From Albifimbria verrucaria (taxonomy: Eukaryota > Ascomycota > Sordariomycetes > Hypocreales > Stachybotryaceae), in NCBI GenBank assembly GCA_020081605.1, contig JAHREC010000011.1:3410001-3474000 (forward strand): 64,000 bases of DNA, read 5' to 3'. Below the pieces are notes generated by a model. That model saw only the letters and a program-made list of their open reading frames with translations, was not told where the DNA came from and did not search any database. Numbering within the stretch: the first letter of the stretch is position 1; each line of letters opens with the position of its first letter. This document shows positions 58,649-64,000 of this stretch, one piece after another. The translations under genes were made by a program, and so were the position numbers.

Positions 58649-59820
58649 ATGGCTTCCCAACTCCCTCAGAACCCGCCGGCATCATCCGCGCATCAACAGA
58701 ATTCATCGGACAACAATCAACAGGACTTTGTCTTGTTCGACGCGCCTCAGCCTCGTCAACCGCGCCCTAATCAGTCTCCTCTGCAACCTAGCCAACGACG
58801 TCACTCGTCTTACCACAACCACCGTCAACAGCCCGCTACCAACGCTGTTCACAACCCACGAGTGGCCCAGATTCTCCAGGCTCTAGGGCATCCAGCTTTA
58901 TCTACTGTCAACGCCAATCGCATACACAATAACCAGTTCTACGCCTCATCGGCCCCATCGTCCACCGTCACTCTGAACAAGCAGTCTCGTCCTGCCCTGC
59001 CACCTGTCCCCTCTTTAACCAGAGTACCGGCAGCGTGCCACAATCCGCCAAGATGATGAACGCAGCAGGTTTGTCTAACCCGATTTGCCAGTCTCTTAAA
59101 ACATGTCACTTACCATCTCCCGCAGACGTCGACTTGGACGATTTCACCGCCTTTGAAGGCGGGGCCTCTACGGCCTTTTCTTCGCCCGCGGTTCCTACCG
59201 TGTTTGATTTCCCTGGTAGCACTTCAAGCTCCGTTTCCAACTTGGGCACTGTTTCGCCACAGGATCTGCTCGTGCAAGAGCCTTTCCTGTCGGCGCCAAA
59301 CTCTGCGGCGCTCACCGCGCTGACCTCGCCATCCATCTATGACTCTCCTGATTTTGATGGATTCAACGTGTCTCCCAACTTTGGAAGCGCCGATTTTGAT
59401 GGCTCCGGCGACCCTTGGTACCCTCTGTTCCCTCAGGACGCTACTGCTCCTGAGCAGCAGAGCATCGAGAACTCGCCTGCGCAGAAGTCTGATGATGCCG
59501 ATTCCGATTCCATCGGTCACACTTCTGCCGGCAGTGGCCGACGCAAGTTCTCTGCGAACTCGCCCCCGTCTGGTCGACACTCGTCTGTTTCGGGTGTCAA
59601 CGCACGCAAGCGAGACAAGCCCCTGCCTCCCATCATTATTGAAGACCCCAATGATGTTGTTGCCATGAAGCGAGCCCGCAACACCCTCGCAGCTCGAAAG
59701 TCGCGTGAGCGAAAGGCTCAGCGATTCGAAGATCTCGAGGAGCGTATTGCAAAGCTCGAGGCGGAGCGTGACCACTGGAAGAAGATTGCTCTCTCGCAAT
59801 CTGGCGCCAACGCAAACTAA
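58649..59820 (+). CDS. cpc-1: CPC1/GCN4-type bZIP activator of amino-acid biosynthesis
   Basis: The exons are 58649-59068 and 59126-59820 with a 57-bp intron (donor GTTTGT, acceptor CCGCAG). The product is about 371 aa with one lost base restored (CCCC at 59008-59011). The C-terminus is the Gcn4-class bZIP: DDVVAMKRARNTLAARKSRE, RKAQRFEDLEERIAKLEAER, DHWKKIAL. The basic region keeps the N-x-x-A-A-R-K-S-R core that contacts TGACTCA. Upstream are acidic and aromatic patches (VDLDDFTAFEGG, DFDGFNVSPNFGSADFDGSG) that fit the activation domain, and a Gln/Asn-rich N-terminus. CPC1 switches on amino-acid biosynthetic genes under starvation (cross-pathway control). In Neurospora and Aspergillus its translation is controlled by leader uORFs, and this leader also has uORFs. 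Confidence 0.93.
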
Positions 59821-60374
59821 TGGATGAAAAGTTGACTTGACTTTCTTGTTGTTTCCAATAGTTCCTATAATTCTGTTTTGTTCTCTCGAGGTCTATGTTT
59901 GTCTGGGGCATCCAGGGTGAAGACCCCATCTTCTCTTCGGGGATTATTGTGTTAGTTTAAGCAATTTCAATCGATTCTTATCTTGAAACTCAAATTCTAC
60001 CTTGTTCTGTAACCTTGAACTCTCATTTTGTGACTGGCTTCTATGTGAAACAGAAATGGCACGTGCCGCTATTTCCAGTCTCGTTTTGAGCTCGTTCCAT
60101 AGTTGAACATCAATGTTACAGCGATCTATCATGTCTCCATGTCTCCATGGCTGCAATGAGCTAAACTATCCAACGTTAACCCATGAGTGCTGCTACCGGT
60201 AAATAATTTTCATCTAATTGACATCTCATTGTTAACAGTCACAGTGATATTAGAAGCACAGCTCAATTCTGTAACTATAGTTGGTATCATACTAGTCCAC
60301 CTTAGACACAACGAAGCACTATATCCTTTGCCAAATTGGCCCTGACATGTAAACACACAACCGTTGCTCTGCCA
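59821..60374. other. Intergenic between converging genes, no gene seen
   Basis: This is the AT-rich shared 3' flank of the cpc-1 and OPT transporter genes. No gene is supported. Confidence 0.45.
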
Positions 60375-63252
60375 TTAGTTGAACTGTCCAGGCCCAGGTC
60401 CAAACGATTCGCCTTCTGCCAAGATCTTGTTGAGGCATGCACCGGTACCCTCGCAACCCTGTGCGATGACGCTGTTCCCCACCAGTCGATCGTGACATTG
60501 CCGTTGTAGGCGATGGCGAAGAACTGGATGATAGCCGAGATGGCAATGCCACAGGAGAAGGCAGCGGAGAGGACGAAGTTGTACTAACATTCGGTGTTGA
60601 TATTAGCCTTGAACCATTGTTGTTTGTGGATTGCTTGATTTCACTTACCTTAGACCAAAAAGCGAGCATACGAGACTTGACATACACCCAGGAGAGCGCT
60701 CCAACAGGGACAGCGGGCCAGAGATAGCTCATATTGAACGGGGCGAAGATGATGGCGCCATACAGCATGACAACCGGGTGGGTGCTGCGGAAAAATCGGT
60801 TGTTGGGGAACTTCCTGCCCAAGTACCACGCGAGCAGGACGACCACAACACCGACGGGAAACCCAACCAGCGTCACGGCGTACTGGCCGCCGACGCCCCA
60901 CAGCCGCTTGGGGCCGATGGTGCCCCACAAGACGGCAGAGGTGAAGAAGCTGCGGACGGCGGGGCAGTTGAACCGGAAGGGTGCGGCAGGGGTGCAGATG
61001 TTCTCCAGTTGAGTTTGATATTGCAGAACGCCAACACCAACGAAACTAGATATGAGAGTAGGCAGCATCTGCGCCCAGAAGGTGAAGCGTGGGGGATCTT
61101 CAGGTAGTGTGCCAACTTGAGATCGTTCGAGAAGTAGAGGGCATGGGAACAAGTGACGTAGCCGTAGACTTTGAAGAAGCTCATGGCAAGGGCATTGCCC
61201 TCGACCCAAGAGCCACCGATGAACTCAGCCAGGACGGCGAGTGGGACCTCAATTCCAGTAACGGCGTTGATGATGCCGACAGGGACGATGAAGACGAGAC
61301 AGAGGAGAATGCCGTAGAAGACGACTCCGACACTCGTGTATGTAGGCCAGTTGGCAATGGCAGCACAGCCCAGGGCCGTTGCGAGGACGAGACAGATCAT
61401 GTACCACCATTCCGGGACCTCGGGGTAAGCTTTCATCAAACGGTTGTGAACATCCAACACTCGACTCTTCTCCACCTCGTCCCGTTTTGAAGGGCGGAAG
61501 CTGTTGATAAGATCTTTGAAGCCCATGATGATCTCGTCACGATGGTACAGATATGCGTACACGATACTGCCAGAATAGAGAGAGAACATGGACATGAAGA
61601 GCATGATATTACCGGCAGAAATGTATGCAGGCGAGTACGCCTGGTATTTCTCATAGTCGATGATACCACGGTCGTCGAGAATGGAGGAGACATTGTAACG
61701 TAGGCCGAAGCGATCGAAAGGAGAGTTGGACGTGATAGGAATGTATCCAGTGTTGAAGGCGTTGCTGTAGTACATGGCGAGAATGACTAGGGCGCCACCC
61801 ATGGAGCCACAGAAGAAGTTCCATGTAGTAAAGAAAGGAACCACAAGAGGGTCAAGCCAGTACACAAACACATTCCAGTCGAAGGTAGGAATCGGGTTGA
61901 TACCCATACCTGTAAGAGAACCCGTGACTGTTGTCAAGTCGGCATTGTTGGGGGCAATCCATGTCATCCAGCTGAAGTACGCCAAGCCGTAGAAGACTGT
62001 GTTGGGGAGCCAGAAGTAGAAGAACATGAGGGTAAAGGCGATGGCAAAGAACTTGAGACGCGAAATGGACCACATCTTCTTGAAGGGGCCCAGCACAGGC
62101 ACCTCGCTTTCGTCATGGAAGGCAGCGTTCAAGGCGATCGTTACCAATGAAGCTGGCCATAGACAGTATGAAGGATAAACAAGGAACCGACGTGCGATAC
62201 CTGCTAGGCCGTAGCCAATGAAGTTGGTTGAAAGAGTGATGAGGATCTGGTAACCGAAGTTTCCAGCATATGGCTGGTTAAGAAATTGCGGCAGAACTTG
62301 AATCCAAATGACATAGTTGGTGTAGGGAACGCTCTTAGCAACACTGGACATGATAGTGATGAGCATGTGCTCCTTCTTGTTAAACGGGCCTGGGTTGAGA
62401 CTATGGCGCACACCGAACAGCGTAAAACCGACATCAGGCAGAACCTTTTCACATAGCTTACCCAAAGGGTAAGCGAGGAGCTGAGGCACGTTTGAGGAAA
62501 CGTAAATGCTGGGCTGTCGGATGTCGAAAAAGACATTGATGAAAGCAATTGCGCCAGAGAAGAGGAAGCCTATGGCCCAAGCTCGGATGGTGGATACAGG
62601 AGTCGAAGGGTCGTCATGGTTAGGAACAACTGAGCGGACTTGAGCATACGGAGAGTTGTTAGTGATGAGGGCCGCTTCGATCTTCATCTCTGCAATCAGC
62701 TGCTCATGCTTCTCCGGTTGGTCGAAGACACTATCGTTTTCTAGCCATAGCTATTAGCCCAAGCGATTTCAAACCAATGTAAGAAGACCTCTGGGGCAGA
62801 GTTGTTGTTCTCTAACTTACGGAGGAACTGCTCAATTCGCCGGATGATAGTTATAGGGAAGTTAGGGTCACGACTATGCTGCTTGTGGACGAGTGTCATC
62901 AACTAGAAACCGTGTAAGCTCACTGGCAGCGAACGCTTTGAAGAGTAGGTATTGACGAACTTCGCGAACATCCTCAAGTGAGTACGTTGCAGCCAGCTCC
63001 TTCGCCTCTAGCAAATCATCCTCGGTGACGTCCAAATCATGTTCGACGTCCTTGTCGGTCTCCGTGACAGTGGTTAATTTGTCCTTCGCGCCGTTCGGGC
63101 TCTAGCAACAACAGGGTCATCTTAGCTGTGATCCATATGATACTGTACCATGTCTAGCTTGTATTGTACAGACTATGTGTACTTACCGCTTCAATGCCCA
63201 TAATGCCAGAAAGCAGCGCCGAAGCGCGCTTCTCCTCAATGCCTTCTGACAT
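60375..63252 (-). CDS. OPT family oligopeptide transporter
   Basis: Five exons: 63252-63187, 63101-62962, 62902-62821, 62740-60649 and 60583-60375, with introns of 85, 59, 80 and 65 bp. The N-terminus is hydrophilic (MSEGIEEKRASALLSG, TYSLEDVRE, DPNFPITIIRRIEQFL). About 15 hydrophobic segments follow. Family motifs are NNSPYAQVRSVV, the NPGPFNKKEHMLITIMSSV signature, FIGYGLAGIARRFLVYP, FDWNVFVYWLDPLVVPF and FNMSYLWPAVPVGALSWVYV. OPT proteins of this class move small peptides, and some move glutathione or metal chelates, into the cell with protons; the substrate is not predictable. Three bases are lost: near 63000, at 61091-61095 and at 60477-60480. With them restored the C-terminus ends GESFGPGPGQFN. 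Confidence 0.94.
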
Positions 63253-64000
63253 GGCTCTCTGAGACACAGAGGGTAATTCTATGGAGCCGTGTGGTGGTTA
63301 CGGGGAGTGAAGGAGAGCTCAAGTGGACGAGAGAGAGAGGGCGGGGCGGCAGTCTTATTGGGTTGAAGCGAGTGCGACATGGGCCAGAGAGAGATCACCA
63401 AAGGCCTTCGCCACGCCTATCATTGCAGTGAACTAGCGGGACTGCATGCCCAGCGAGAGGAAGCCATGAACTTCCCTTTCTAGGTTACTAGCCCACATTG
63501 GTAGGGATGTAAGTGAGAGGTGGGGAGGGGCATGCATCCACATCAGACGAGGGAGAAGAAGGGTGACTCTCTTAATTAACCCTCTTCGTGCAATGGAACT
63601 GTTTGCCGCTTGTCTGTTGCTTATAACGTGCCAAGGCCTAGATTCGGGGGCGAGCCACTTTCATCAGCGACTAAGGGTAGACTCGTTATTATAATGTTCT
63701 CTTAGTTTCCCTCCAGCAGTTTTGCTGAAGCTGTGTTTGGAGCACTGAGACCGAGACTGTGGGCTGAAGGAGAGGCAGGAACGTGACTAGAGGACCCTGC
63801 ACCTAGCATGAAGCTTGGTTGGAGCAAGTCTCGAAGCACAGATACAGTACATGTACAGACCCCAGAATCTGCGCGAGGGCGCATCACAAGGCTTGCAACG
63901 CTGTACCTTGTTGTCCGGATAAAGCCAAGGATGCTGGCTTGGACGACGCATAGGCCTAGAACCGCTTTGAACAAAGAGATTGACCAATGCGAGGCGCGTG
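63253..64000. other. Promoter side of the OPT gene and window end, no gene seen
   Basis: This is upstream DNA of the OPT transporter. It includes a GAGAGAGAG run near 63325-63345. A 90-codon minus-strand frame near the edge has no recognisable features. Confidence 0.4.

Overview
The window is nuclear DNA of a filamentous ascomycete (Pezizomycotina, probably a Sordariomycete; the order is a guess). Genes are split by short GT-AG introns, mostly 52-100 bp with CTAAC-like branch sites. tRNA genes carry introns. Typical fungal genes are present: a CPC1/GCN4-type bZIP factor, a Kin1-type kinase, an OPT oligopeptide transporter, a GT32 mannosyltransferase and an MDM1-type sorting nexin. There are 20 protein genes (the first partial) and two tRNA genes. 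They look like ordinary housekeeping and regulatory genes, not a gene cluster.

Layout. 0-9.7 kb: 3' end of a peroxisomal thiolase, a Ser/Thr-rich GPI-type protein, tRNA-Tyr, a GT32 glycosyltransferase, a secreted FAD oxidase of the aldonolactone-oxidase type and a Whi2-like BTB protein. 10.5-23 kb: a GPATCH1 spliceosomal protein, a Kin1/MARK kinase, the CCR4-NOT subunit CNOT9/Rcd1 and a Ure2-like glutathione transferase. 23-38.5 kb: a gene-poor stretch with only one supported gene, an intact bZIP factor, with 9.7 kb of non-coding DNA on one side and 4.7 kb on the other. 38.5-51.8 kb: a CIA30-domain protein, fructose-1,6-bisphosphatase, PEX11, a two-RRM SR protein and MDM1. 52-64 kb: tRNA-Leu(AAG), the m7G46 tRNA methyltransferase TRM8, a small two-exon hypothetical gene, homoserine dehydrogenase, a CCDC174-like protein, the cpc-1 homologue with an uORF-containing leader, and an OPT transporter.

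The main technical feature is that most genes are broken by one-base losses, nearly always in short homopolymers of G, C or A. Putting back one base per site rejoins family-consistent reading frames, and the exon sums then divide by three. I count more than 30 such sites. This looks like systematic homopolymer under-calling in the assembly, not mass pseudogenisation. Only the GT32, CNOT9, 32.8-kb bZIP, homoserine dehydrogenase and small hypothetical genes read through without a break. Gene models below bridge these sites.

The most interesting biology is regulatory. The cpc-1 leader has a 36-codon uORF whose stop overlaps the start of a three-codon uORF, and a 13-bp palindrome around TGACTCA lies upstream. 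The glutathione transferase has a possible mitochondrial alternative start. The SR-protein gene has two non-consensus splice donors and one long intron. The tRNA-Leu intron can pair perfectly with its anticodon region.
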